DNA of 64,000 nt from JACMJL01 sp963791805 (GTDB taxonomy: Bacteria; Bacillota; Clostridia; Clostridiales; Clostridiaceae): contig CAWBTU010000003.1 of the NCBI GenBank assembly GCA_963791805.1, positions 1,054,001 to 1,118,000 of the forward strand, given 5' to 3'. Under the pieces are notes generated by a model. It was given only the letters and a program-made list of their open reading frames with translations. It searched no databases and was not told the origin of the DNA. Below, in pieces: positions 45,561 through 53,522 of the stretch. Numbering within the stretch: position 1 is the first letter of the stretch; every line of letters begins with the position of its first letter. Made by a program: the position numbers and the translations under genes.

Positions 45561-45836
45561 ATGAATAAGGCAGAATTAATTACAAGTTTGGCTGAAAAAA
45601 GCAGCCTAACAAAAAAAGACGTTGAGGTAGTTTTAAAAGCATTTGTTGAGAGCGTTGAAGAAGCACTTGAAAAAGGTGAGAAAGTTCAATTAGTTGGATT
45701 TGGTACTTTTGAAACAAGAAAGAGAGCAGCTAGAGTAGGAAGAAATCCAAGAACTAAAGAAGAAATAAATATTCCTGAATCAGTTGTTCCAGTATTCAAA
45801 GCTGGTAAAGAGTTCAAAGACAGAGTAGGTAAATAA
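45561..45836 (+). CDS. hup: HU-family DNA-binding protein
   Basis: The 91-residue product matches HU throughout: MNKAELITSLAEKSSLTKKD, the dimer helix and VQLVGFGTFETRKRAARVGR followed by NPRTKEEINIPESVVPVFKA, the beta-arm that inserts in the DNA minor groove with its Pro. AAGGAGGAAGTAATA precedes the ATG at 45561; the frame is open earlier but without a ribosome site. HU bends DNA and packages the nucleoid. A terminator follows, so it is made on its own or from the mazG operon. Confidence 0.96.
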   Translation: MNKAELITSLAEKSSLTKKDVEVVLKAFVESVEEALEKGEKVQLVGFGTFETRKRAARVGRNPRTKEEINIPESVVPVFKAGKEFKDRVGK

Positions 45837-45848
45837 TATTATCTTACA

Positions 45849-45875
45849 AAAACCTGGATTTAATCTAGGTTTTTT
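45849..45875 (+). terminator. Terminator of hup
   Basis: AAAACCTGGA (45849-45858) pairs with TCTAGGTTTT (45864-45873), one G-U pair, and runs on in T. Confidence 0.85.
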
Positions 45876-45905
45876 GTTTTACACAAAATTTGAGAGGTGA
45901 TTTAT

Positions 45906-46166
45906 ATGAGGTTAGATAAGTATTTAAAAGTCTCTAGAATCATTAAGAGAAGAACGGTAGCTAAGGAAGCTTGTGAAAGTGGCAGAGTACTAATCAATGA
46001 TAAAGTGAGCAAACCTGGTACTGAAATCAAAGAAGGAGATATTATTGAGATAAGATTTGCTAACAAGTCCTTAAAGGCTAGAATAATTAGCATAGCTGAA
46101 CATGTTAGGAAAGAAGAAGCGAAAGCTATGTATGAAATTATCGAAGGCGTTGAAGACGAAGAGTAA
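45906..46166 (+). CDS. rqcP: S4-domain RNA-binding protein RqcP (YabO)
   Basis: The 86 residues are one S4 RNA-binding domain: MRLDKYLKVSRIIKRRTVAK and EACESGRVLINDKVSKPGTE, with a short acidic tail (EIIEGVEDEE). This is the RqcP/YabO protein, which works with RqcH to extend Ala tails on stalled ribosome chains. The start at 45906 follows GAGAGGTGA. It precedes yabP, as in B. subtilis. The 175 bases beyond its stop hold an A/T-rich stretch without a clear terminator. Confidence 0.92.
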   Translation: MRLDKYLKVSRIIKRRTVAKEACESGRVLINDKVSKPGTEIKEGDIIEIRFANKSLKARIISIAEHVRKEEAKAMYEIIEGVEDEE

Positions 46167-46340
46167 ATAAGAGAATTATGGAAAGTAAAACTAAATGATA
46201 GCATTTGTGTATGTAAAGCATAAAACCTAAATTATTTCTTCATACCATAGTTACCTCCGGTAATATATATATATTTATAACATATATATGTATTAGCACA
46301 AATATGTGTAAGAGCATAAACTTTGAAAAGGAGGATACTC

Positions 46341-46634
46341 ATGGAAGTAAAAAAAGAAGTAAAAATGGAAGATAAGAAAGGCTATTTAAGTCTAGAGAAT
46401 AGAAGAAAGTTATCTTTGAATGGAATTGTTGAAGTTGTAAATTTTAATGATAAACAAATTGTCCTTAATACCAACTTAGGTGGACTAAACATTAAAGGTG
46501 AAGAACTAAAAATGACAAAACTTGATGTTCAAAATGGAGACATTGTGATTATCGGCAAAATTAACTCTTTTATATATTCTGGTAGTGAATCAAGATTGGA
46601 TAATGAAAGTATTTTATCCAAGCTCTTTAAATAG
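46341..46634 (+). CDS. yabP: Sporulation protein YabP
   Basis: The 97 residues match YabP: LENRRKLSLNGIVEVVNFND, then VLNTNLGGLNIKGEELKMTK and LDVQNGDIVIIGKINSFIY. YabP is needed for spore formation in B. subtilis and relates to YqfC-type proteins; its biochemical role is not clear. ATG 46341 follows AAGGAGGATACTC. The gene is eight bases upstream of yabQ, and both are expected to be made in the mother cell under sigma-E, though I could not assign a sigma-E promoter in the upstream interval. Confidence 0.9.
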   Translation: MEVKKEVKMEDKKGYLSLENRRKLSLNGIVEVVNFNDKQIVLNTNLGGLNIKGEELKMTKLDVQNGDIVIIGKINSFIYSGSESRLDNESILSKLFK

Positions 46635-46642
46635 GCGTTGGT

Positions 46643-47056
46643 ATGTTAATTTCATTGCAAACACAAGTAGATGTTCTAATATATAGTATTATAGCTGGCA
46701 TTGTTTTGGGAGCATTATTTGATTCATATAGATTACTACGAGGATTTAGTAACCCTAATAGAATTCTAACTTTTTTTGAAGATATGCTTTTTTGGATATT
46801 TAGTTCTATTGCGATTTTTATTTTTTTGTTATATACTAACTATGCTTTCATGGAAATATACGTATACATATATATGTATTTAGGTGTATTTTGTTATATA
46901 AAATTTATAAGTAAATTTTATATTTATATGCAGTATAACTTAATAAAGTATATAACTAAAACTCTGCGAGTATTAAAAAATTTTTTTTTATATCCAGTGC
47001 AGTTAGGTATTAATTATTTTATTACAAAAATAAAAATAATAAATAACAAGAAATAG
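46643..47056 (+). CDS. yabQ: Spore cortex biosynthesis protein YabQ
   Basis: The 137-residue product has four or so hydrophobic stretches: VDVLIYSIIAGIVLGALFDS, TFFEDMLFWIFSSIAIFIFL and MEIYVYIYMYLGVFCYIKF, then a basic end. YRLLRGFSNPNRILTFFEDM is typical of YabQ, a membrane protein needed for the spore cortex. The ribosome site is weak (GGCGTTGGT), which fits translation coupling to yabP. Membrane location is seen directly; function is by family. Confidence 0.88.
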   Translation: MLISLQTQVDVLIYSIIAGIVLGALFDSYRLLRGFSNPNRILTFFEDMLFWIFSSIAIFIFLLYTNYAFMEIYVYIYMYLGVFCYIKFISKFYIYMQYNLIKYITKTLRVLKNFFLYPVQLGINYFITKIKIINNKK

Positions 47057-47138
47057 CTTGAACAAAACAAGAAATGTAATTAAAATAGATATAAGAGCTT
47101 TGGGGGATTAAATATTTGCTTTAAGAGGGTAAAGAGAT

Positions 47139-47414
47139 ATGAAAAAGAAAATAAACTATAGGAAAATTATGGTCATTATGCTTTTAGTTTATTTAAGCTA
47201 TTTTTTTGTTAGTCAAACTCTATCCATGCATCGAATCTCAGCTAATATAAATACTGAAAAACATACTGCTGAGAAATTAAAAGAAGAACAAGATAATTTA
47301 GATGATAAGGTTGAGATGGCTAAAACTGATAAGTACAAGGAGGTTCTCGCAAGAGAATTGCTTAATCTTATTAAAGATGGAGAGACTCCTGTAATAGATT
47401 CTCAGAAGAAATAG
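47139..47414 (+). CDS. divIC: DivIC/FtsL-like septum formation protein
   Basis: This 91-residue protein has a short basic start, one membrane helix (IMVIMLLVYLSYFFVS, about 10-27) and an outer coiled-coil-like stretch (NTEKHTAEKLKEEQDNLDDK), ending ELLNLIKDGETPVI. This is the form of DivIC (FtsB-type), which joins FtsL and DivIB at the division septum. The location between yabQ and yabR is the same as in B. subtilis. AGAGGGTAAAGAG provides the ribosome site. Confidence 0.9.
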   Translation: MKKKINYRKIMVIMLLVYLSYFFVSQTLSMHRISANINTEKHTAEKLKEEQDNLDDKVEMAKTDKYKEVLARELLNLIKDGETPVIDSQKK

Positions 47415-47477
47415 TTGACAATATGGTTTATAATTTTATTTATATAAACATTTTTATTAAGGAGGAGTCTTTTAAAC

Positions 47478-47882
47478 ATGGCCTTAAAGGAAGGAATTAT
47501 TTTAGAAGGTATAGTGACAAACATTACTAGTTTTGGTGCGTTTGTAGAAGTGGAGGGTAAAACAGGTTTGGTCCATATCTCGGAAGTTGCAGATACTTTC
47601 GTAAAAGACATCAGGGAATTTTTAAAGGAACAGGACAAAGTTAAGGTTAAAGTCATTTCTGTAGACGATAATGGAAAAATTAGCTTATCTATTAAGCAAG
47701 CATCAGCTCCAATTAAATCAGTAAAACCTATTGAGATAGATTGGAACTCAGATAAAGCTAAGCAGCCAAGTGGAAATTTTGAAGATAGAATGTCTAAGTT
47801 TTTAAAAGATAGCGAAGAAAGATTTCAAGATTTGAAAAAACATCAAGAGTCAAGAAGCAGAGGATATAGCAAAAAGAGTTAA
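47478..47882 (+). CDS. yabR: S1-domain RNA-binding protein YabR
   Basis: The first 75 residues form an S1 RNA-binding domain: EGIILEGIVTNITSFGAFVE, VEGKTGLVHISEVADTFVKD and VKVKVISVDDNGKISLSIKQ. The remaining 59 residues are basic and polar (DRMSKFLKDSEERFQDLKKH) and end in a Ser/Arg/Lys tail. Similar general-stress proteins (YabR/Gsp13 group) bind ribosomes. A strong AAGGAGGAG precedes ATG 47478. A GGGGCTTAAGCCCC hairpin at 47903-47916 may end the transcript. Confidence 0.9.
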   Translation: MALKEGIILEGIVTNITSFGAFVEVEGKTGLVHISEVADTFVKDIREFLKEQDKVKVKVISVDDNGKISLSIKQASAPIKSVKPIEIDWNSDKAKQPSGNFEDRMSKFLKDSEERFQDLKKHQESRSRGYSKKS

Positions 47883-47901
47883 TAAAATATAGAATATACA
47901 T

Positions 47902-47917
47902 AGGGGCTTAAGCCCCT
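47902..47917 (+). terminator. Short GC-rich hairpin after yabR
   Basis: AGGGGC (47902-47907) with GCCCCT (47912-47917), loop TTAA. The T-rich tail is interrupted by A, so it is a weak terminator. Confidence 0.5.
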
Positions 47918-47949
47918 TAAATATTTTATGGGGTATTATTAAAAATGTG

Positions 47950-47978
47950 TTGACATAAGTATAAGCATGAGATATAAT
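47950..47978 (+). promoter_or_regulatory. Promoter of the first tRNA trio
   Basis: TTGACA (47950-47955), a 17-base spacer and TATAAT (47973-47978), a perfect sigma-A consensus. Confidence 0.9.
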
Positions 47979-48014
47979 AAATTTTGTCGCTAATAAGTGG
48001 CGAAGATTTAATAA

Positions 48015-48103
48015 GCTGAAGTGGCGGAACTGGCAGACGCACAGGACTTAAAATCCTGCGATGTTAATCCATCGTACCGGTTCGATTCCGGTCTTCAGCA
48101 CCA
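48015..48103 (+). tRNA. tRNA-Leu (TAA), copy 1
   Basis: The cloverleaf has acceptor GCTGAAG/CTTCAGC, long variable arm (class II, as leucine tRNAs have), anticodon loop CTTAAAA with TAA at 48049-48051, TTCGATTCC T-loop, and an encoded CCA end. It reads UUA codons. Confidence 0.95.
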
Positions 48104-48107
48104 ATAT

Positions 48108-48183
<76 letters not shown>

Positions 48184-48195
48184 ATTTATAAATAT

Positions 48196-48272
48196 GGCGG
48201 AATAGCTCAGCTGGCTAGAGCATTCGGTTCATACCCGAAGGGTCGTAGGTTCAAGTCCTATTTCCGCTACCA
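48196..48272 (+). tRNA. Elongator tRNA-Met (CAT), copy 1
   Basis: Acceptor GGCGGAA/TTCCGCT, anticodon stem TTCGG/CCGAA and loop TTCATAC with CAT at 48230-48232; CCA encoded. Elongator Met is most likely; a lysidine-modified Ile tRNA with the same anticodon cannot be fully ruled out. Confidence 0.88.
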
Positions 48273-48278
48273 ATATAT

Positions 48279-48303
48279 CACAGAGTATGTCTGTGTTTTT
48301 TAT
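48279..48303 (+). terminator. Terminator of the first tRNA trio
   Basis: CACAGA (48279-48284) with TCTGTG (48290-48295), followed by TTTTTTATTTT. Confidence 0.85.
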
Positions 48304-48349
48304 TTTAAATTGAGATTATCATATAGTTAGCAAATTTATTATAAAGTTG

Positions 48350-48378
48350 TTGACATATATTTATACATAATATATAAT
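48350..48378 (+). promoter_or_regulatory. Promoter of the second tRNA trio
   Basis: TTGACA (48350-48355), 17 bases, TATAAT (48373-48378). The layout matches the first promoter at a distance of 400 bases. Confidence 0.9.
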
Positions 48379-48404
48379 AATCTATGTTGCAATCTAGGCA
48401 ATAA

Positions 48405-48493
48405 GCTGAAGTGGCGGAACTGGCAGACGCACAGGACTTAAAATCCTGCGATGTTAATCCATCGTACCGGTTCGATTCCGGTCTTCAGCACCA
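48405..48493 (+). tRNA. tRNA-Leu (TAA), copy 2
   Basis: Identical in sequence to the copy at 48015-48103, including variable arm and CCA. Confidence 0.95.
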
Positions 48494-48497
48494 ATAT

Positions 48498-48573
<76 letters not shown>

Positions 48574-48586
48574 AATTTTAAAATAT

Positions 48587-48663
48587 GGCGGAATGGCTCA
48601 GCTGGCTAGAGCATTCGGTTCATACCCGAAGGGTCGTAGGTTCAAGTCCTATTTCCGCTACCA
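48587..48663 (+). tRNA. Elongator tRNA-Met (CAT), copy 2
   Basis: Differs from copy 1 at a single base in the position 8-11 region (GAATGGCTCAG in place of GAATAGCTCAG); all other parts and the CCA end are equal. Confidence 0.88.
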
Positions 48664-48668
48664 CACAT

Positions 48669-48710
48669 AAGCTCACAGAGTAATTCTGTGAGCTTTATTT
48701 TTTTTATTTG
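48669..48710 (+). terminator. Terminator of the second tRNA trio
   Basis: AAGCTCACAGA (48669-48679) with TCTGTGAGCTT (48685-48695), an 11-bp stem followed by a T run. Confidence 0.9.
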
Positions 48711-48860
48711 ACTTCATGAGGGTTTCTATTCGGCAAGAGCTTTAACGACATTTTTTGTAACCTTTAACTACAGATAATCAAATACTTGTTACTATGTTGT
48801 TTTATTCTATTAGTAATTATCAAGATATGTATTAATAAAATATAAAAAGCAACTGATTAA

Positions 48861-48893
48861 ATGACAATAATATACACAAGCGTTTGGTATAAT
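48861..48893 (+). promoter_or_regulatory. spoIIE promoter with 21-bp spacing
   Basis: ATGACA (48861-48866) and TATAAT (48888-48893) are 21 bases apart. This abnormal spacing is that of Spo0A-activated sigma-A promoters of spoIIE and spoIIG in B. subtilis. A weak 0A-box-like TTGTCATTT lies over the -35 on the reverse strand. Confidence 0.6.
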
Positions 48894-48927
48894 TAGGTAA
48901 AACATGAGTTTACAGAGAGGTGTTAAT

Positions 48928-51312
48928 ATGCAGTATGGAATAGAACTTTATCCTTATGAAAGAATTAATAAAGTAGAGAGAGGGAAAAATACTAATCATA
49001 ATATTAAAAATAAAAAAATATTAAAAGGATTTATTTATTTTTTAGCTACGTTATTAATAAGTAGAGTAATTTTAGTGAACTCTACAGCGCCATTTGGTGT
49101 TGCAACTACAATCTCATTTTTAACAATGAAAGAAAAAAAATTAACCTATATTGTTGGAGCCGGATCATTATTAGGGTATTTAACGTTGTTTAATAGTGTA
49201 AAAGAAATAGGAGTATATTTTATTGTAATTATTACTCTACTGTTGATGAAGGTTGTGATAAATAAAATATCAATTTTAAAAAGTAGGATTTTAGTATTTT
49301 CAGTTATATTTGTTGAGGTTTTACTTTATAAAATTTTAGCAATTAGACTTACGTATGGTGTAGCAATGCTGATGACCTCTGTGGAAGTAATTTGTATTCT
49401 TCCAATATATCTTATTATTAATTATTCAAGAATATGCTTTCAAGAGTATAAAACTAAACATTTATTTAGTAATGAAGAACTTGTAAGTATGGCTATAGGA
49501 ATTTCTTTAATGGTATCTGGAACATGGGGAATAGCTATCTATAGTATAAGCTTAAGAAATATATTAGCACTTAGCTTTGTTCTTTCAATAAGCTATGCTA
49601 ATGGATGTGGCATTGGTGCCGCTGTGGGGGTATCCATGGGACTAGTTGTAGGCATGTCATCAAAAAACATGAATGCATATATAAGCGTTTTTGGATTATG
49701 TGGACTTATTCCAGGAATATTTAAAGAAACAGGCAAATGGTTTAGTGCTATTTCTTACTTGGTTTCATTGGGAATTTTAATTTTTTATTCTAAAATAGGG
49801 AGTCAATTTAAGTTAATTGAAGTATTAATAAGTTGCTCAGTATTTTTGCTAATTCCAAATAAATTTTATAATGAAATGGAAGTTGAGTTTAATAAGACTA
49901 AAAAAGAAGAAAAGATAAAGGAAGGGTACATAGAAAAAATTAAGACTATTTTAGTTGAAAGGCTAAATGAGTTTTCTGATGTTTTATATAATATGGCTAG
50001 TATTTTATATAATCTTGTAGATAATGACAAACTAGTATTAAAAAATAAGAGTGGTTTATTAATTGAAAACTTAGCAGATAGAGTTTGTAGCACTTGTAAT
50101 ATGAATAGTATGTGCTGGAAAAGAGAATTACATTATACATACTCTGCATTTTCAGAGTTAATAGGAAATTTTCAAGTAAATAAAATTATTGTACCTGCAG
50201 AGCTAGAAAGAAAGTGTGTAAAAAGAACTGCACTCCTAAAACATACAGAACAAATAGTAAACAATCACATAATTAGTGAGATGTGGAGAAGTAGACTTAG
50301 TGAAGGGAGAGAGTTGATAGCATCTCAAATAGAAAATATGGCTATCTCTGTTGATGAGATAATGGAGGAGTTCAATACTGATATCAGATTTAATAATGAG
50401 ATGGAAAATAGAATTACTAGAATGTTAGAGAAAAACCTTATATTTATAGAGGATTGTGTTTGTATAGATGATAAAAACGATAGGACAGTTGTTAGAATAA
50501 CGATGAAGGCATGTGGAGGTGCACAAACTTGTGGAAAAGAAATGATAGCATCTATTAACGAGGCAACTTCAAAACTTATGTGTATAAGTGATGAAGGGTG
50601 TAGGATAAACGCTAATACGGATAATTGTTTAGTTGTTTTTGAAGAAATGCCGAAATTTTATGTTTCTACGTTTGTGTCAAGGCAATGCAAAGAGGGAGAA
50701 ATCTCCAATGGAGATAGCTATTTTTTTTCTAAGCTGAAAGATGGAACTTATATGTCAATACTTAGTGATGGAATGGGATCAGGTCCAGGGGCATGTCAAG
50801 AGAGTAAGGCTGTGATAGATTTAATAGAAAAGCTTACTGTTTCAGGGTTTAGCAAAATGACTGCAATAAATACTGCAAATTCTATTATGACACTGAAATT
50901 TTCTGAAAATGAAAAATTCTCAACTGTAGATTTAAGTAGTATAGATTTATACACTGGTGATATTGAATTTATGAAGGTAGGTGCGGTTGCAAGCTTTATT
51001 CTTAGTGAAAAAGAAGTAATTTCTATTAAATCTAAAACACTTCCTATAGGAGTACTAGATAAAGTAGATGTTGATGTAAATAAAAAGAAAGTAAAAAATG
51101 GTGACATGATTATAATGATCAGTGACGGGGTGCTAGATTATGATACAAACAGGGTAGGGGATACTGGTTGGATTATAAAGTATCTAGAGGAGAATCAGAA
51201 TTGCAATCCAAAAGCAATTGCGGATGGCATATTGGAAAAATCTAAGGAACTTGGAGGTAAAGTAAAAGATGATATGACTGTAATAGTTTCAAAGGTTTTC
51301 AGCTTATACTAA
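48928..51312 (+). CDS. spoIIE: Stage II sporulation protein E, PP2C phosphatase
   Basis: SpoIIE dephosphorylates SpoIIAA, releasing sigma-F in the forespore. The 794-residue protein begins with a short cytoplasmic part, then about ten membrane helices (about 35-310: GFIYFLATLLISRVILVNST, YISVFGLCGLIPGIF). A central region follows, and the PP2C phosphatase is near 575-794: YMSILSDGMGSGPGACQESK, FSTVDLSSIDLYTGDIEFMK, DMIIMISDGVLDYD and DDMTVIV with the metal-binding Asp residues. ATG 48928 is preceded by GAGAGGTG. Upstream is a promoter with 21-base spacing, as expected for Spo0A control. Confidence 0.96.
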   Translation: MQYGIELYPYERINKVERGKNTNHNIKNKKILKGFIYFLATLLISRVILVNSTAPFGVATTISFLTMKEKKLTYIVGAGSLLGYLTLFNSVKEIGVYFIVIITLLLMKVVINKISILKSRILVFSVIFVEVLLYKILAIRLTYGVAMLMTSVEVICILPIYLIINYSRICFQEYKTKHLFSNEELVSMAIGISLMVSGTWGIAIYSISLRNILALSFVLSISYANGCGIGAAVGVSMGLVVGMSSKNMNAYISVFGLCGLIPGIFKETGKWFSAISYLVSLGILIFYSKIGSQFKLIEVLISCSVFLLIPNKFYNEMEVEFNKTKKEEKIKEGYIEKIKTILVERLNEFSDVLYNMASILYNLVDNDKLVLKNKSGLLIENLADRVCSTCNMNSMCWKRELHYTYSAFSELIGNFQVNKIIVPAELERKCVKRTALLKHTEQIVNNHIISEMWRSRLSEGRELIASQIENMAISVDEIMEEFNTDIRFNNEMENRITRMLEKNLIFIEDCVCIDDKNDRTVVRITMKACGGAQTCGKEMIASINEATSKLMCISDEGCRINANTDNCLVVFEEMPKFYVSTFVSRQCKEGEISNGDSYFFSKLKDGTYMSILSDGMGSGPGACQESKAVIDLIEKLTVSGFSKMTAINTANSIMTLKFSENEKFSTVDLSSIDLYTGDIEFMKVGAVASFILSEKEVISIKSKTLPIGVLDKVDVDVNKKKVKNGDMIIMISDGVLDYDTNRVGDTGWIIKYLEENQNCNPKAIADGILEKSKELGGKVKDDMTVIVSKVFSLY

Positions 51313-51351
51313 AGAATTATAAATTATATAAAATGTAAATAACAAACATGG

Positions 51352-51395
51352 ACACTCAACTTCGAAGGAAAATACTTCTTAGAAGAGTGTTTTTT
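51352..51395 (+). terminator. Terminator of spoIIE
   Basis: ACACT/AGTGT and CTTC/GAAG pair with a three-base bulge (51352-51363 with 51382-51390), then TTTTTT. Confidence 0.65.
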
Positions 51396-51520
51396 AGGTT
51401 GAAAAATATAAAAAAGTGAATTTTGGAATAATAATATATTAAATTATTATTTCAAAATTTGATTTCTCATATTTTATGGTATAATGGGTTATTGTAAATA
51501 TATTTTAGGAAGTGTATTCA

Positions 51521-52903
51521 ATGATTCAGAAGGTTATTAACACAATTGAAAAAAACTCTATGTTTATTAAAGGTGATAGGGTAATCGTAGCCGTTTCAGG
51601 GGGGCCGGATTCCATAGTCCTTCTTCATTTACTTATAAAGTTAAGAGAAAGATTAGGAATTTCCATCATGGTTGGTCATGTAAATCACTGCTTGAGGGGA
51701 ACAGAAGCTGATGAAGATGAACAATTTGTACATACATTTTGTAAATTATATAATATTGAGTGCTACAGCAAAAGAATAGATATTCTCAGATTGGCCGAGA
51801 TTAATAATATTTCAAGTGAAACTGCTGGTAGAGAAGCAAGATATGGGTTTTTAGATGAGTTGAAAAATAGTTTACATGCTGATAAAATTGCGCTTGCCCA
51901 TAATGCAAATGATCAAGCAGAAACTGTGCTTATGAGAATTATGAGGGGTACTGGCATTGAGGGTTTAGTTGGAATCAAGCCAGTTAGAGATGATATATTT
52001 GTGAGGCCACTTATAAATGTTTCTAGAGGGGAAATAGAAGAATACTGTAAAATAAATAAAATTAGCCCAAGAATTGATAAAACAAATTTTGAAAACATTT
52101 ATACTAGGAATAAAATAAGACTTGAATTAATACCATATATACAAGAAAATTTTAATCAAGACATAATAAATGGAATCATTAAATTATCAGATACGGCTCA
52201 AAAAGATAATTGTTACATAGAAAAACAGGTAGATTTAAGATATAAAAAGTATTGTAATAGAAAAGATGGTATGGTTATAATAAATAGTGAAGCGTTTATC
52301 GAGGATGAAGCAATTTTAGCAAGGTTAATTAGGAGGGCACTTTTTGATATTAGTGGTAAGTTGCATAACTTTGAAAAAGCGCATATCTATGCTATAATAA
52401 ATATTCAAAAACAGGGAACAAATAAAGAAGCAATTCTCCCTAATGGGATATTTGCCTTCAATGATTATGGAAATATAATATTATCACGCAATAAAATGTC
52501 AGAAGATAAGGGAAGATACAGCTTTCTTTTGAATATCGGAAAAGAAAATGAAATTAAGCATTTTGGCATGACAGCTACGCTAAATATATTAAACCGAAAG
52601 GACATAATATTTACGGACAAACCTCGAGTAAAGTATTTTGATTATGATAAAATAAACGGTGATATTGTGATTCGAAATAGGATTGATGGGGATAAGTTCA
52701 TTCCACTTGGAATGGTAGGTTCAAAAAAGCTTAAAGATTTATTCATTGACTTAAAGGTAAAAAAAGCTGAAAGAAATAATGTTCCTTTAATTTGTTTTGG
52801 TGATGATATTGCTTGGGTGGTAGGATATAGAATAAGTGAAAAATACAAAATTAACAGTAATACAGAAAATATTTTACAGATAAAACTGGAAAGCGAGTGT
52901 TAA
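51521..52903 (+). CDS. tilS: tRNA(Ile) lysidine synthetase
   Basis: TilS adds lysine to C34 of the CAT-anticodon Ile tRNA so that it reads AUA. The 460 residues have the ATP pyrophosphatase P-loop VAVSGGPDSIVLLHLL (about 26-41), GHVNHCLRGTEADEDEQFVH and ALAHNANDQAETVLMRIMRG, all family signatures, plus the C-terminal TilS domain (FIPLGMVGSKKLKDLFIDLK). ATG 51521 follows TTAGGAAGTG; the GTG in that site would give three extra residues. hpt begins three bases after the stop, and both join ftsH, as in B. subtilis. Confidence 0.95.
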   Translation: MIQKVINTIEKNSMFIKGDRVIVAVSGGPDSIVLLHLLIKLRERLGISIMVGHVNHCLRGTEADEDEQFVHTFCKLYNIECYSKRIDILRLAEINNISSETAGREARYGFLDELKNSLHADKIALAHNANDQAETVLMRIMRGTGIEGLVGIKPVRDDIFVRPLINVSRGEIEEYCKINKISPRIDKTNFENIYTRNKIRLELIPYIQENFNQDIINGIIKLSDTAQKDNCYIEKQVDLRYKKYCNRKDGMVIINSEAFIEDEAILARLIRRALFDISGKLHNFEKAHIYAIINIQKQGTNKEAILPNGIFAFNDYGNIILSRNKMSEDKGRYSFLLNIGKENEIKHFGMTATLNILNRKDIIFTDKPRVKYFDYDKINGDIVIRNRIDGDKFIPLGMVGSKKLKDLFIDLKVKKAERNNVPLICFGDDIAWVVGYRISEKYKINSNTENILQIKLESEC

Positions 52904-52905
52904 AG

Positions 52906-53442
52906 ATGAAAGAAGATATTAAGGAAATACTTTATAGTGAAAATGATTTAAGAAAAAGGATTAAAGAGATTGGAACCACAATTAGTGAGGAATATAAAGG
53001 GAGGGAATTAGTATTAATAGGAGTATTAAAAGGATCCGTTATGTTTATGTCTGATTTAATGAAAGAAATAGATATTCCATGCAACATGGATTTTATGGCT
53101 GTATCAAGTTATGGCAACTCGACTCAATCTTCAGGTGTAGTTAGAATATTAAAAGATCTTGACTTTCAAATAGAAGGAAAAGACGTTTTGATAGTTGAGG
53201 ATATAATAGATACAGGTGTAACACTTAAATACTTAGTGGAATATTTAAAAGCAAGAAAGCCAAATAGTATAGAAATCTGTTGTCTTTTGAATAAGCAAGA
53301 GAGAAGAAAAGCTGATATCAGTGCAAAGTATCTTGGCTTTGAAGTCCCAGACTTCTTTTTAGTTGGATATGGATTAGATTATGATGAAAAGTATAGAAAC
53401 TTACCTTTTATAGGAATACTAAAAGAAGAAATATATAATTAA
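52906..53442 (+). CDS. hpt: Hypoxanthine phosphoribosyltransferase
   Basis: Hpt salvages hypoxanthine and guanine with PRPP. The 178 residues show VLIGVLKGSVMFMSDLM (near 40), the PRPP loop DVLIVEDIIDTGVTLKYL (about 97-114), and DFFLVGYGLDYDEKYRNLPF at the C-terminus, where the purine is held. ATG 52906 gives a start that aligns with the family; a GTG at 52897 overlaps tilS. Translation is probably coupled to tilS. Confidence 0.94.
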   Translation: MKEDIKEILYSENDLRKRIKEIGTTISEEYKGRELVLIGVLKGSVMFMSDLMKEIDIPCNMDFMAVSSYGNSTQSSGVVRILKDLDFQIEGKDVLIVEDIIDTGVTLKYLVEYLKARKPNSIEICCLLNKQERRKADISAKYLGFEVPDFFLVGYGLDYDEKYRNLPFIGILKEEIYN

Positions 53443-53522
53443 TAAAAATAGTGTTATTGTAATAAAATTATCCTTGTGATAAAATCTTATATTATTAAAG
53501 AAAAGAGAGAGGGGGGCCCGAT

